From: DASPPM01 sp052143835
GTDB lineage: Bacteria; Pseudomonadota; Alphaproteobacteria; JACZXZ01
Direction: 5' to 3'
Length of the DNA: 64,000 nucleotides
Assembly (NCBI GenBank): GCA_052143835.1
Contig: JBKQRV010000139.1
Location: 1 to 64,000 of the forward strand
Below the pieces are notes generated by a model that worked only from the letters and a program-made list of their open reading frames with translations, was not told the origin of the DNA and searched no databases. The position numbers were made by a program, and so were the translations under genes. Shown here piece by piece: positions 43,050 to 52,237 of the stretch. The number at the start of each line of letters is the position of its first letter. Position 1 is the stretch's first letter.

Positions 43050-44190
43050 TTCGGTCTGCGGCGGCTCCTGATGCGAGCAGCCGCAAAGCGAAGCCGAAGG
43101 CGTCAAGCGACACTTCCGCAGGACGAAGCGCGCCGACATGAAGGGCCAATAGGCGGCCAAAGGTGCGAGGCCGCGCCGCCAGCGTCCGCAACGCGCGACG
43201 CCGCAGGCCGTCGCTGGCGTCCATTAGGAGCAATATGCGCGCCATCAACCGCGGTATCCGGCCCATCCGGCGATGCATGGACTCGTATGTAGCAAGATCT
43301 CCGGCGGCGAGGGCCGCACCCAGAAGCGTTGCTTGGCGAAATGCGAGCGCGAGCCCGTCGCCCGTAACGGCATCGACCGACCCGGATGCATCTCCCACCA
43401 ACGCGATCCGGCCACGAGTTACGGCGGACAATTTGACCGACATCGAAATCGCGCCCCGCGCCGACCCCATCGGCTCGACGCCCTCAAGGCGCTTGGCGAG
43501 TCTCGGAAACAGGACGGGCAGATTCGAAATGCGCGCTTCCTCCGCGCTGCCGATGAGCGCTATGCAAACTTCCTTTGGTCCTACCGGGGTGACATAGGCT
43601 TGGCAACGCTTGTGCCAGTGCACCTCTACAAAATCGGTCCAGGGCCGTAAGCGAAAGTGTTGGCGCAACCCGATCCGGCGCGCGCCATTCCAGGCCGGCT
43701 GCAACCCGGCCCATTGCCGGACCTGGGAATGAACGCCGTCCGCGCCAACGATCCATTGGCAACGCACCGTTCGGCCGTCGGACTTCACCCCTGAGGAACC
43801 AAGGGCATCTATCCGCGTATTCCAACAGGTCACGACGCCGGCGTCTTGCGCGCGTTCCACAAGGATTCGATGGAGCAGGGTACGGCGAATTCCCAGGCCG
43901 ACGCTATCGGGAAAGGAGGCTTCGGCTTCGAGCTCATTGTCCACGAAGCGTATGCCGCGGAAGGGAAACCCGTGCTCGGGACCCAGCGCCACGCCGATCT
44001 GGCGCAATGCCGCGACAGCATCGGGCATCAAGCCTTCGCCGCAAGCCTTGTCGATCGGCGGTTGCGCCCTGTCCGCCACGACAACGTCAAAGCCGCTCCG
44101 GCGAGCCGCCAGCGCGGCCGCGAGTCCGGCCGGGCCGCCACCGATTATGAAAACACCCGTTTCTGCGGGCGGCAGGCTCACGTTCACCAT
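43042..44190 (-). CDS. FAD-dependent monooxygenase/oxidoreductase (geranylgeranyl reductase-like)
   Basis: A 382-residue flavoprotein: dinucleotide motif FIIGGGPAGLAAALAARRSG at the start, QWIVGADGVHSQVRQW (the DG motif), and GDASGSVDAVTGDGLALAF (second FAD motif). It belongs to the group containing aromatic hydroxylases and geranylgeranyl reductases. The gene is coupled to the type III PKS by a 7-bp overlap (ATGGTGA). In Streptomyces the flavoprotein SrsC oxidises type III PKS alkylresorcinols, a close parallel. A polyprenyl reductase is the alternative. Confidence 0.85.
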   Translation of the reverse strand: MVNVSLPPAETGVFIIGGGPAGLAAALAARRSGFDVVVADRAQPPIDKACGEGLMPDAVAALRQIGVALGPEHGFPFRGIRFVDNELEAEASFPDSVGLGIRRTLLHRILVERAQDAGVVTCWNTRIDALGSSGVKSDGRTVRCQWIVGADGVHSQVRQWAGLQPAWNGARRIGLRQHFRLRPWTDFVEVHWHKRCQAYVTPVGPKEVCIALIGSAEEARISNLPVLFPRLAKRLEGVEPMGSARGAISMSVKLSAVTRGRIALVGDASGSVDAVTGDGLALAFRQATLLGAALAAGDLATYESMHRRMGRIPRLMARILLLMDASDGLRRRALRTLAARPRTFGRLLALHVGALRPAEVSLDAFGFALRLLASGAAADRNV

Positions 44191-45359
44191 CGCACCAATA
44201 TCATTTCCGAGCAGAAGCCCGGACCCATGGCCAAAATCACGCCATATGTCGCGGGCCCCGGCGGATGGTTCATCAGAACATCCTCCAGCACGACCAGAAC
44301 CGAGGCGGAGGACAGATTCCCGAATCGCTTCAGGCAATCCCATGACCGCTCCAGATCGCGATCGCGCAGACGGAGGGTGTCCTGAATTGCCTCCAGCACT
44401 TTCGGACCCCCCGTGTGGATCACCCAACTGCCGATGTCGGAGCGACGCAGGTTGTATTTGCCGAGGAACGCGTCCACGTCGCCGGCCAAGTTTTGCCTGA
44501 TCAACTCGGGCAAGCGCGGTGAAAGCACGATCTTGAAGCCGTTTTCGGAGATTTCCCAACCCATCACGTCTTCCGAGTCCGGGTAAAACACCGAGGCGCA
44601 ACCGAGAATCTCCGGTCCTTCGCGTGCTGATGCACGCGTATCCGCCGAGGAGCGTGTGGCCGCCCTTGCGGAGCCCGCCACGATCGCCGCGGCCGCGCCA
44701 TCGCCGAAAAGGCCGGCTGCGATCACGTTTACCGTCGACACATCGTCGCGTCGGATCGTCAGAGAGCAGGTCTCGACGGCGAGGATCGCTGCAGTGTGTC
44801 CGGGATAGGCCCGCGCGTAATCGGCCGCGCGGCTCAAACCAATGGCACCGCCCGCACAGCCAACGCCGAAGATGGGCGTACGTTTGATATCCGGTCGCAA
44901 GCGCATGCGATTGATCAACCGTGCATCGAGCGAGGGGCTTGCGACACCGGTTATCGAAACCACGAATAGCGCATTCAGATCGTGCCGGGACATCCCGGCA
45001 TTATTGAGAGCTTCATCGATCGCACGGATCCCCAGCTCCTGCGACACCTCGAACCAGGCGTCATTTGTCTCGCCCCATGACGCAAACTGAGAATATCGCT
45101 CCAGCGGAAAGGCCAGATGGCGAGATTCGACCCCGACACGCGAGTGGAGCCGCTCGAGCAGTTCCGCACTTTGCAGCTTGCCCCCCCAATAAGACTTGAG
45201 GGCTGTGGTTATAGCCTCCTGAGAAAACCGATGCTCGGGCATCGCGCTCGCTACACCGACAATTCTCATTGCCATTGCTCGTTTCCGTGGCCCGCATGCT
45301 CTTGGCGCCTCATCCGCATTGCCTGGATAAGCAAGTTCGGCATCCTCATGTCGCTTCAT
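44184..45359 (-). CDS. Type III polyketide synthase (chalcone/alkylresorcinol synthase-like)
   Basis: A 391-residue ketosynthase. The Cys-His-Asn triad is visible: C168 in FGVGCAGGAIG, H315 in SWVIHTGGPK and N348 in FGNLSSASV. The GPG-type loop near the end reads AMGPGFCSEMILVRW. Bacterial members extend an acyl-CoA with malonyl-CoA to alkylresorcinols or alkylpyrones. The start at 45359 has a strong AGGAGA 5 bases upstream, giving a 30-residue leader before the family start; ATG at 45269 is the alternative. With a desaturase, SDR and lipid-transport genes near, a long-chain phenolic lipid is the likely product. Confidence 0.9.
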   Translation of the reverse strand: MKRHEDAELAYPGNADEAPRACGPRKRAMAMRIVGVASAMPEHRFSQEAITTALKSYWGGKLQSAELLERLHSRVGVESRHLAFPLERYSQFASWGETNDAWFEVSQELGIRAIDEALNNAGMSRHDLNALFVVSITGVASPSLDARLINRMRLRPDIKRTPIFGVGCAGGAIGLSRAADYARAYPGHTAAILAVETCSLTIRRDDVSTVNVIAAGLFGDGAAAAIVAGSARAATRSSADTRASAREGPEILGCASVFYPDSEDVMGWEISENGFKIVLSPRLPELIRQNLAGDVDAFLGKYNLRRSDIGSWVIHTGGPKVLEAIQDTLRLRDRDLERSWDCLKRFGNLSSASVLVVLEDVLMNHPPGPATYGVILAMGPGFCSEMILVRW

Positions 45360-45446
45360 ATGATCTCCTGCGCGTTCCGGCGCCCTCGCCGCTTGTTGGC
45401 GAAGGCGCGAATACCGGCGAGACAGCTGTCGAATCGCCGCTTGCGG

Positions 45447-46784
45447 TCATAGCGAGGTCATCACGCGCTTCGCGAGACCGAGTCCTTCGGACCAAAATCT
45501 GCTTGAGCCATGCATCGAGTCCACGACCTGCTCGATCGCGCGCACGAACTGATCGAGCTGCGCATCATCGATTGCAAGCGGAGGAGAAATTTTCAACACC
45601 ATGAAGTTGTTGCCGCAGATCTGGCAAAGTATTCCGTGATCCCGGAACATGCGCATCACCACGATCTGCCCGAATATTGCCGGATGAATTTTCGCAAATG
45701 CCTCGAAGGGCATTCGAAGCTTAAGAGAGCGAGGAGCCTTGAACTCGATTGCGTTCAATAGGCCGAGCCCCCGGACCTCGCCGATCATTTCGTATTTCGC
45801 CAGACGCTTTTCGAGCGTGCGGCGAAGATGCTCGCCCGACGCCGTCGCGCGCTGCCCGAGCCGCTCCTCTTTCAGAATATCCAGGGTGACCAGGCCGGCG
45901 CGCATCGCGAGGCTGTTTTCGCTGAAAGTGGAGGTGTGGATGAGCGCGCGCTGCAGCGAGCTGAAGACAGAGCGGCAGACGGCATCGGACATCAGCACGG
46001 CGCTGCATGGCACCAAGCCGCCGCTGAGCGCCTTGGCCAGAACGACCATGTCGGGCTCGACGCCAAAGTGGTGTGCAGCGAGGAAAGGGCCGGTCCTGTA
46101 GAGACCGGTTTGAACCTCGTCCAGGACGAAGAGCGTCTGGTAACGGCGGCACAGCAACTGAACGTTGGAGAGGTACTCCTGCGGAGGCATGAGAACGCCG
46201 CCCTCGCCCTGGATCGGTTCCAGCATGAATGCGGCAAAAGATTTGCTGGCGAGCTTGGCCTCCAGTCCCTCGGTGTCGCCATAGGGAATGAATTCTATGT
46301 CGGCGAGCAGCGAGCCGAATCCTTCCTTCCAGAAGCTATTCGACATCAAGGAGAGCGCCCCGCACGTGAGGCCATGGAAGCCTCCGGCCGCGCACAGAAT
46401 ACCGGGGCGTCCGGTGTGCGCGCGGGCGAATTTGATGGCGGCCTCGATACCCTCGCTGCCTGAGCTCCCGAAGAAGGCCTTGCTGAGGCGGCCGCCGGCG
46501 AGCTGGCAAAGCTCCGCGGCAAGTTTTCCTGCGAGTTCGGCAACGTGACTCTGCAGCATCGCCGGCCCGGCCCTATCAAGCTCGTCTTTGAGAGCCGCGA
46601 TGGCGCGGGGATGATTGTGGCCCACGTTGTGAACGCAGTATCCCGAATTGAAGTCCAAAATGCGCCGGCCGTCCCCCGTATGAAGCTCGACTCCGCTACA
46701 GCGCACGTAACTCACGTTCATCTGCAATACGTCGAGCAATCTGACCCACTGCGGATTGACGTAACGCTCGTAGAGGCTGGTCAT
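45447..46784 (-). CDS. Class III PLP aminotransferase, HpnO-like
   Basis: A 445-residue aminotransferase: KAFFGSSGSEGIEAAIKFA, FVLDEVQTGLYRTG (PLP Asp) and VVLAKALSGGLVPCSAVL (PLP Lys). From memory the opening SLYERYVNPQWVRLLDVLQMN and the IVVMRMFRDHGILCQICG region resemble HpnO, the aminotransferase of aminobacteriohopanetriol synthesis, but I cannot align it. A TTG at 46814 with AGGAG 6 bases upstream is a serious alternative start. It lies 87 bp before the type III PKS and 64 bp after TVP38 in one operon. Either the hopanoid side chain or the polyketide lipid could be the amino acceptor. Confidence 0.85.
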   Translation of the reverse strand: MTSLYERYVNPQWVRLLDVLQMNVSYVRCSGVELHTGDGRRILDFNSGYCVHNVGHNHPRAIAALKDELDRAGPAMLQSHVAELAGKLAAELCQLAGGRLSKAFFGSSGSEGIEAAIKFARAHTGRPGILCAAGGFHGLTCGALSLMSNSFWKEGFGSLLADIEFIPYGDTEGLEAKLASKSFAAFMLEPIQGEGGVLMPPQEYLSNVQLLCRRYQTLFVLDEVQTGLYRTGPFLAAHHFGVEPDMVVLAKALSGGLVPCSAVLMSDAVCRSVFSSLQRALIHTSTFSENSLAMRAGLVTLDILKEERLGQRATASGEHLRRTLEKRLAKYEMIGEVRGLGLLNAIEFKAPRSLKLRMPFEAFAKIHPAIFGQIVVMRMFRDHGILCQICGNNFMVLKISPPLAIDDAQLDQFVRAIEQVVDSMHGSSRFWSEGLGLAKRVMTSL

Positions 46785-46848
46785 ATGATCATCGCCGCGG
46801 AGTGCTTGTAACAATTGAGTCTCCTGAACCAATCCCGTGCACCGTCGC

Positions 46849-47607
46849 TCATTCAGCCGGCCTGTCGCGCCCGGCTTGCCAGCGCCTGTACAGGACCGGC
46901 AGCAGCGCAAGCACGGCAAGACCGACGATCGGCAACATCACGCCCGGCCGGAACACAATGGCGAGATCGGGTGCCCGTCCGGCCGCGACGATCTCGCCCA
47001 AGCCGGTGCCGAGAGAGACAAAGACGAAGCTGCCCGGAATGATCCCGAGGAAGGTGCCCAGCACATAGGTGGTAAGCCGCATGCCGGCGAGCGCCGCGAC
47101 GAGGTTGACAAGCCAAAACGGAAAGATCGGTATGAGGCGCAAGACCAAGAGATAGTTGAACGCGTCGGCGCGGAAGCCGGCTTTGAGACGATCCGCGCGC
47201 GGTCCGGCAAGCCTGGCGAGGCCGCCGAGCCCGGCTCGCGCGGCGAGAAAGATCGCCGTCGCTCCGATTGTGGCGCCCATGAGCACATAAAGCAGGCCCG
47301 GCCAGAGCCCGAACAGGTAACCGCCGGCGATCGTCAGGATCGCGCCGCCCGGTACCGACACCGCCGTCTGGCCCGCGTAGACGGCAATGAAGCAGAGTGC
47401 TGCCACCACGCTCGAGCGTGCCACCAGTCCGCGCAGCCATTCGTTGTTCTCCGCGAGCGCGGCGAACGTCAGGTAATGACGCCCGCCGAGAAGCATGAAC
47501 AAGGCGCCGGCCGCGGCGAGGAGCAGAAGCGGCAACAGACGCCGGGCCGAAATGGCGCGTGACGACGAAACATCGCCGTGCTTGAGAGAACAATGAGCGC
47601 TCGTCAC
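46849..47607 (-). CDS. TVP38/TMEM64 (DedA-like) membrane protein
   Basis: A 252-residue polytopic protein with hydrophobic segments at LLPLLLLAAAGALFMLL, VAALCFIAVYAG, GGAILTIAGGYLFGLW, LLVLRLIPIFPFWLVNLV and LPIVGLAVLALLPVLY. The central FLAARAGLGGLARL...RLIPIFPFWLVN...GTFLGIIPGSF stretch is diagnostic of SNARE-associated/TVP38 proteins, relatives of lipid scramblases. Start uncertain: GTG at 47607 or 47670 (the latter overlaps the DUF547 end). Its place in the type III PKS operon fits lipid movement across the inner membrane. Confidence 0.85.
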   Translation of the reverse strand: MTSAHCSLKHGDVSSSRAISARRLLPLLLLAAAGALFMLLGGRHYLTFAALAENNEWLRGLVARSSVVAALCFIAVYAGQTAVSVPGGAILTIAGGYLFGLWPGLLYVLMGATIGATAIFLAARAGLGGLARLAGPRADRLKAGFRADAFNYLLVLRLIPIFPFWLVNLVAALAGMRLTTYVLGTFLGIIPGSFVFVSLGTGLGEIVAAGRAPDLAIVFRPGVMLPIVGLAVLALLPVLYRRWQAGRDRPAE

Positions 47608-47677
47608 AGCGCGCGGCGCGTCGTCCGCGCGTCCGCCGATCTCTGCATCCGTGGGCAAGCAGGAGAGCGTCACGCGA

Positions 47678-48574
47678 TCATACCCGCTCGGGCGCCTGAG
47701 CGGTCTTCGCATAGGTCGCGGCGTCGTTCAGGCGCCAATCGTAAGCGTCTGCGGAAATTGTCGCGAAAGCTGCCAGCATCCGCGCCGTGACCGGATTGGC
47801 AAATCGGCGAAGATGCGCGAGAACGCCTTGCCAAGTGTCGCCAAAATCCTCCTTGTACCAACTGTATATCGATGAGACCGTCAGGCCGCCGGCCTCGGCG
47901 CTCGCACCTCGCGGGTGATTGACGTAGAGGCGCGCGCCGTGATCGAGCATCGCTTCCAGATTGGCCGCGGTGAAGGGGTCCGGCATCAGCGTCGGACACC
48001 CGATCGAGGCGCAATTGACCGCATAATGGATACGGTTGTCTTTGAACAGCGGCCGCAGGATGCGGTGCTCGATATCGTCGAGCGCGGTCCCTTCGCCTTC
48101 GATCTCGATAAGCTTGGCCTGCCATGGCCCCGAGCCGCCGGTGATGAAATCCGGGAGGAACGAGCCGCCAAGGGAGAGCTCGCGGATCGATGCCACGGGA
48201 TAATGGTCGAGGACGACTTTGACCGTCAGCGCATTGTAAATATTTACCCAGTAGGCGAATTGTTCCGCCAGATTCAACGAGTGCACCGGCACCTTGGACA
48301 TTTCCTCGAGATACCGCGCCAATGCCCGTCGGTCGAGGGCGGACACTTCGCCGTACCGCAGTCGATTTATCCCGTCCGGCTCCTCGACGAGATAGCGGCG
48401 CAGGAATGTCCCCCAGGGCCGATGATCGATGACGACCTGCGAGGTCGGGTCGTTCGCCGCCCACTTCTGCCAAAGCCGCGCGGTCGGGGCCGACAGTCCC
48501 GATCGCGATGCGATGGAGCTCGCGATCAATGCGAGACCGCCGCCAAGAAGGGAACGTCGCAAGATGGATTTCAT
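47678..48574 (-). CDS. DUF547 domain exported protein
   Basis: A 298-residue protein. The signal-like N-terminus is MKSILRRSLLGGGLALIASS, possibly with a twin-arginine-poor Sec cleavage near GLSAPT. The DUF547 core is recognisable: AYWVNIYNALTVKVVLDHYP and HYAVNCASIGCPTL with the conserved Cys/His. The family is widespread, and the Cys/His arrangement suggests a protease- or transferase-like fold, but function is unknown. The ATG at 48574 has GGAG 7 bases upstream. Second gene of the minus operon, 79 bp after the lipoprotein gene. Confidence 0.83.
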   Translation of the reverse strand: MKSILRRSLLGGGLALIASSIASRSGLSAPTARLWQKWAANDPTSQVVIDHRPWGTFLRRYLVEEPDGINRLRYGEVSALDRRALARYLEEMSKVPVHSLNLAEQFAYWVNIYNALTVKVVLDHYPVASIRELSLGGSFLPDFITGGSGPWQAKLIEIEGEGTALDDIEHRILRPLFKDNRIHYAVNCASIGCPTLMPDPFTAANLEAMLDHGARLYVNHPRGASAEAGGLTVSSIYSWYKEDFGDTWQGVLAHLRRFANPVTARMLAAFATISADAYDWRLNDAATYAKTAQAPERV

Positions 48575-48653
48575 CGACCGGCTCCACGTCGCTCTGCCGT
48601 CATGAGGGAACAAAGGCGTTCATGTAGTTCCTGCCGCGGACGTTTGAGCGACA

Positions 48654-50207
48654 TCAGTTGGTGCTCGCCTGCGGCCGGTTCGGAGCGTCAGCCGGCGGCA
48701 GGATCTCAAATCGCCGCTCGATCAAATGCGCGTCGTCGAACTGACGTCGGCCGACCAGCGCGGTGGCGTGCCGCCCCCATTCCCGCATGGCGCCGGCGTC
48801 CTCGATACCCAACGGCCAGGTGAACAGCCGCTCGCCGCGATCCGTGCCGGACACGATGCCATCCGGTCCGAAGACGCTGCGTGTGCCCTCGGCGGTTGGC
48901 AGCGTCCGCAGCTCGCTGTCATCCGCCATCGCGTAGATCACACCATGGTTGCCGGCGTCCGGGCGAACGTCGGTGAGATAGTGGCTGCGGCTCGTCACAC
49001 GAACGAGAACGCGTTGGGGCGCCTCGAGAGCGGGCAAAGTAAGCGGCACGAATGCCCATTCGGCCTGCGGGTCCGGCGCCGGCAGGGGACTTACCCGCGA
49101 CGTCGGGAAGAACATGTGGTAGCAGCCGCAAAGGTGTATTGAGTCGTAGACGAGCGGGCGTCCCGATTGATCCAAAGTCACCCGAAAGACGATCCCGTCG
49201 AGCTTTCCCGACAACAGATCCAAGGGTCCGCTCTGCGGGCGCTCCGGAAACCAGGCCATGTAGATCAGCTGCACGAGAGTCCGTTCGCCGTAGCGCGTGA
49301 AAGCGAGGCGGCGATACACGGTGGGGCGCGAAACGTCCACCTCGGGCGTTTCGCCACTGCTCCATTTTAGCGGCCCGAACCGATCGTACTGGCCGGTGGT
49401 CTCGATCTCGAATACGGGAGCGAACGTCGCGAACAGAATCTCGCTCTCGCGCTCGCCGAATTGCGGGATGCCGAGCGCATCCGTCTTTGCGTTCGCCATG
49501 ATCGAGGAAATACGCCCGGCCGGCGCGGCGTTATCCGGTGGCTGGTATCGAACGAAATCCTGTTTCGACGCGGTCTCCGCCGCCGCATGGTGGAACATCG
49601 CGGTCGCTTCGTTCTGCCACCCCTTGGCAAATTCGAAGAACACCATGCTGACGACGGGATATAGCCCGACAACGCGCTTCCAATCGGCATAGTCATCTGG
49701 CACCCGCGCGCGCTCGACCAACATGCTTTTCCGTGAAGCGTTCGTTGCGTCAAGCCTCGCTAGAGCAATGGCACATCGATCGGTACGTGCCGCCGCTTCC
49801 GACGCACTCTTGACACCGAGGCTCGTCAGCAGATGCGGAGGCAGGTTTTTGAGCTCGTAACTGCGGGCGCGTTGGTCGAGCTCTCTCAGCCGATTCTCCC
49901 ATGCCGCAAAGGCGGTTCCATCTATCTGTACCTGCTCTCGGAATGACGCCAAGAAGCGGTTGACGCGCAGATAGGGAAATCCGGGAATTCGATATGCCTC
50001 GGCGTCGCGGACGCCCGCTTCGTCGACAATTTCATCGAGCGTCGTGAACCAGCCCGCGCACCCTTGACCGTCCGCCGACCCGAGCGCCAGATCGGACCGA
50101 AGGGGCTGGTCGATCGTTGCGCAACTTACCGCCGACATCATTGCCCCAGCCGATAGAAGCAGACCGAGACTGCGACTTCGCTTCCAAGCACGATGCGATA
50201 GCCACAT
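48654..50207 (-). CDS. Large predicted lipoprotein, unknown
   Basis: A 517-residue protein. The N-terminus RSLGLLLSAGAMMSAVSC contains a lipobox with Cys near 31, so it is probably anchored in the outer membrane. The body has conserved-looking aromatic stretches (GLYPVVSMVFFEFAKGWQNE, RTLVQLIYMAWFPERPQSG, IHLCGCYHMFFPTSRV). I recognise no family. The ATG at 50207 starts the signal; longer frames upstream lack one. It seems to be the first gene of the seven-gene operon and may be the outer-membrane end of the lipid system. Confidence 0.75.
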   Translation of the reverse strand: MWLSHRAWKRSRSLGLLLSAGAMMSAVSCATIDQPLRSDLALGSADGQGCAGWFTTLDEIVDEAGVRDAEAYRIPGFPYLRVNRFLASFREQVQIDGTAFAAWENRLRELDQRARSYELKNLPPHLLTSLGVKSASEAAARTDRCAIALARLDATNASRKSMLVERARVPDDYADWKRVVGLYPVVSMVFFEFAKGWQNEATAMFHHAAAETASKQDFVRYQPPDNAAPAGRISSIMANAKTDALGIPQFGERESEILFATFAPVFEIETTGQYDRFGPLKWSSGETPEVDVSRPTVYRRLAFTRYGERTLVQLIYMAWFPERPQSGPLDLLSGKLDGIVFRVTLDQSGRPLVYDSIHLCGCYHMFFPTSRVSPLPAPDPQAEWAFVPLTLPALEAPQRVLVRVTSRSHYLTDVRPDAGNHGVIYAMADDSELRTLPTAEGTRSVFGPDGIVSGTDRGERLFTWPLGIEDAGAMREWGRHATALVGRRQFDDAHLIERRFEILPPADAPNRPQASTN

Positions 50208-50446
50208 GGCGGACGCTCTAGCTTCGCAGTTCAATATTCCCGGAAGCCGTGGCGCCGGATGGCGTTCCGGAGATTCCGGTAGCCGTTGCGAGGGCCGTCG
50301 GCCTTGGGATCGGAAAGCACGCGCGCGTCGCAATGTTGTTCATTCTCTTATCCTTGATCTGCCTACTGCGCCGAACCGAATCGTACCGCTACTTGCCTTT
50401 CCGCGCGCTGACATGCGCTGGAACCCTTGCTATTGGCTTGCCGGAC

Positions 50447-50635
50447 CTAGCGGTCTATTACGCACGTGTCGCGGTACTGTCGGCGCTCGGCGACGGAGTC
50501 CTTGAGTTTCCTTTTTGCATCTCTGACGCATTCCCACACGGTCTCGGGGCTCAATCGATCGCTTGCCATCAGGAGCCGGGCAATCGGGTCGTCAAGCAGC
50601 TCTGCAATGGTTGGCTCGCGGCCGCTATTGTGCAT
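50447..50635 (-). CDS. Small conserved-type protein, unknown
   Basis: A 62-residue protein whose core, EPTIAELLDDPIARLLMASD then RLSPETVWECVRD, follows a pattern I know from small hypothetical alphaproteobacterial proteins (two helices, xxPIxxLLMxxD). No function is known. The ATG at 50635 is chosen because the frame upstream looks non-coding, but the ribosome site is weak; a start as far up as 50788 cannot be excluded. Confidence 0.5.
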   Translation of the reverse strand: MHNSGREPTIAELLDDPIARLLMASDRLSPETVWECVRDAKRKLKDSVAERRQYRDTCVIDR

Positions 50636-51105
50636 CGCTACACCCAACTCGCCTGAAGTGTCCTCGCCGATTGAGTCTTGGGCATAATTAGTCCCTCGTA
50701 CGGTCCATGAGTTGCTCCGGCCTTTCCTCCAGGGCCGACAATGGGTTTCAAGATACTCAGTCGTCATCTCGGCAAGCATGATGCCCACTCGTTCAACGCT
50801 GACGTCGAGAGTGCCCTGGCCGCAAATCCTTGGACGTCGGGATCAGGGCGATCGGATTCGTCAGCGGGAGCATCGCTTGTTAACCTTGCAGGAACCTTTC
50901 AGAACGCAGCGGAATGAACGTCGTTGCGATTATTCGCGTGTGGAATTGTTTGCAGAAATGTTTCGTTGATGGCGCGGGCGTCAACGTCGTCCGAGGGACT
51001 CCGATACGCTTCGCAACCCGATCCTGGCGCATGCCTTGCGGTCACGCTCGCAGATGCGGCGTGCGGCCTTGCGCTCGCGGATCGCCGCAGATCAATCGGA
51101 CTTTT
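50636..51105. other. Intergenic, no gene seen
   Basis: Both strands show only short frames with non-coding composition. I see no repeat, hairpin or promoter strong enough to report. Confidence 0.4.
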
Positions 51106-51825
51106 CTAGAGCTCAGGGCCGCCGGTTCGGGGACGAGCCGTCGCAGTCGGAAGAGAGGCGTGCGTGCCGCGCCAACCGTCGAGGAAGAGCCGGACCGCAT
51201 CGTGCGCCCAGCGGTCGAGCGCCTCCTCGGAAAGCGGCTTGCCCAAACCGAGGGCGCGGCGCTGCGGGCCGGCGACGACCATCAGCAGGAATTGCTCGGC
51301 CGCGAACTGGGCGTCGCGCTCAGCGCCATGCTCGGCGCGCGCGTGGCGCTCGAGCAGGGCGGCGATGCGGTCGATGGCCTGCTGGCGGGCACCCTGCTCG
51401 TTCAACACCGTCGCCAGCTCGGGAAAGCGCGTCGCCTCCGCGATGACCACCCGCTGCAGCGCGAGCGCCTGGGGCGAGAGCGCCAAACGCACGATCATGC
51501 GCGCCAGGCGATCGAGGATCTCATCGAGGCTGCCGCCCGCGAAGAGCTGTGCGTCGTTGGCGGGACGCATGCGCTCGACGAGGCGATGCACCACGGCGCC
51601 GAAGAGCTCGGCCTTGTCGCGGAAGCGGTGATAGAAGGTGCGTTTGGAGATGCGGGCGCGCTTGGCCACGGCCTCGATGCTGGTAGCGCCGTAGCCGTCT
51701 CTGAGAAAGAGCGCGGTGGCGATATCCAGGATCTGGTCCCGGATCTGCCCGGCCTCGACGCGCGAGGGGCGGCCGCCGCGGCGCGGGGCGGCCGGAGGAC
51801 GCGGAGGCAGCGTCTCACTCGCCAC
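51106..51825 (-). CDS. TetR-family transcriptional regulator
   Basis: A 239-residue regulator. The N-terminal helix-turn-helix runs ILDIATALFLRDGYGATSIEAVAKRARISKRTFYHRFRDKAELF (read in segments, residues about 31-75), typical TetR. The C-terminal ligand/dimer domain is alpha-helical (RLALSPQALALQRVVIAEATRF), of the AcrR-C/PsrA type. A proline/arginine-rich 25-residue leader precedes the HTH. No transporter or enzyme is adjacent on the minus strand, so its target is unclear; the Pro/Tyr-rich exported protein upstream is on the same strand. Confidence 0.92.
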   Translation of the reverse strand: MASETLPPRPPAAPRRGGRPSRVEAGQIRDQILDIATALFLRDGYGATSIEAVAKRARISKRTFYHRFRDKAELFGAVVHRLVERMRPANDAQLFAGGSLDEILDRLARMIVRLALSPQALALQRVVIAEATRFPELATVLNEQGARQQAIDRIAALLERHARAEHGAERDAQFAAEQFLLMVVAGPQRRALGLGKPLSEEALDRWAHDAVRLFLDGWRGTHASLPTATARPRTGGPEL

Positions 51826-51919
51826 TTCCGCCTCCTGCCGGCGCGCAGCCGAGCTCTCTTCTAACCGCGGACTTCAACCAACGCGACCTCTTGCCGTGCC
51901 CCTGCCATCGCCCGGGTCG

Positions 51920-52237
51920 TCAGCGCGGGGCGTAATAGGCCGGCGGCGGGTAGTAGGCCGGCGGCGGGTAATAGCCGGGCGGCGGCGCATAGTAGCCCTG
52001 AGGCGGATAGTAGTACGCCGGCGGGGGCGCGTAATAGCCCGGCGGCCCTCCCGCCAAGGCCACGAACGGGGCCGTCGCCACCAGGGCGGCGGCGGTGACG
52101 GCCGCGGCGCCGAGGCCGAACAAGCCGACGAGAATGCCGCGGCCATGATGGAACTCACGCGCCGAAGCCGAGGTGAGCGGCGCCGCGGCGAGAGCGCCGG
52201 CGAGCAAGAGCGAGACCGCAACAGCCTTGAACCTCAT
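51920..52237 (-). CDS. Small exported Pro/Tyr-rich protein
   Basis: A 105-residue protein with a signal peptide (MRFKAVAVSLLLAGALAAAP, cleavage near ASA/REF), a hydrophobic middle (GILVGLFGLGAAAVTAAAL), and a C-terminal low-complexity tail of repeated YYAPPP/YYPPPAYY units. Such tails are seen in many alphaproteobacterial envelope proteins of unknown role. AAGGAGT ends 9 bases before the ATG, a good ribosome site. The tail is encoded by GC-rich near-repeats around 51,925-52,045. Confidence 0.78.
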   Translation of the reverse strand: MRFKAVAVSLLLAGALAAAPLTSASAREFHHGRGILVGLFGLGAAAVTAAALVATAPFVALAGGPPGYYAPPPAYYYPPQGYYAPPPGYYPPPAYYPPPAYYAPR

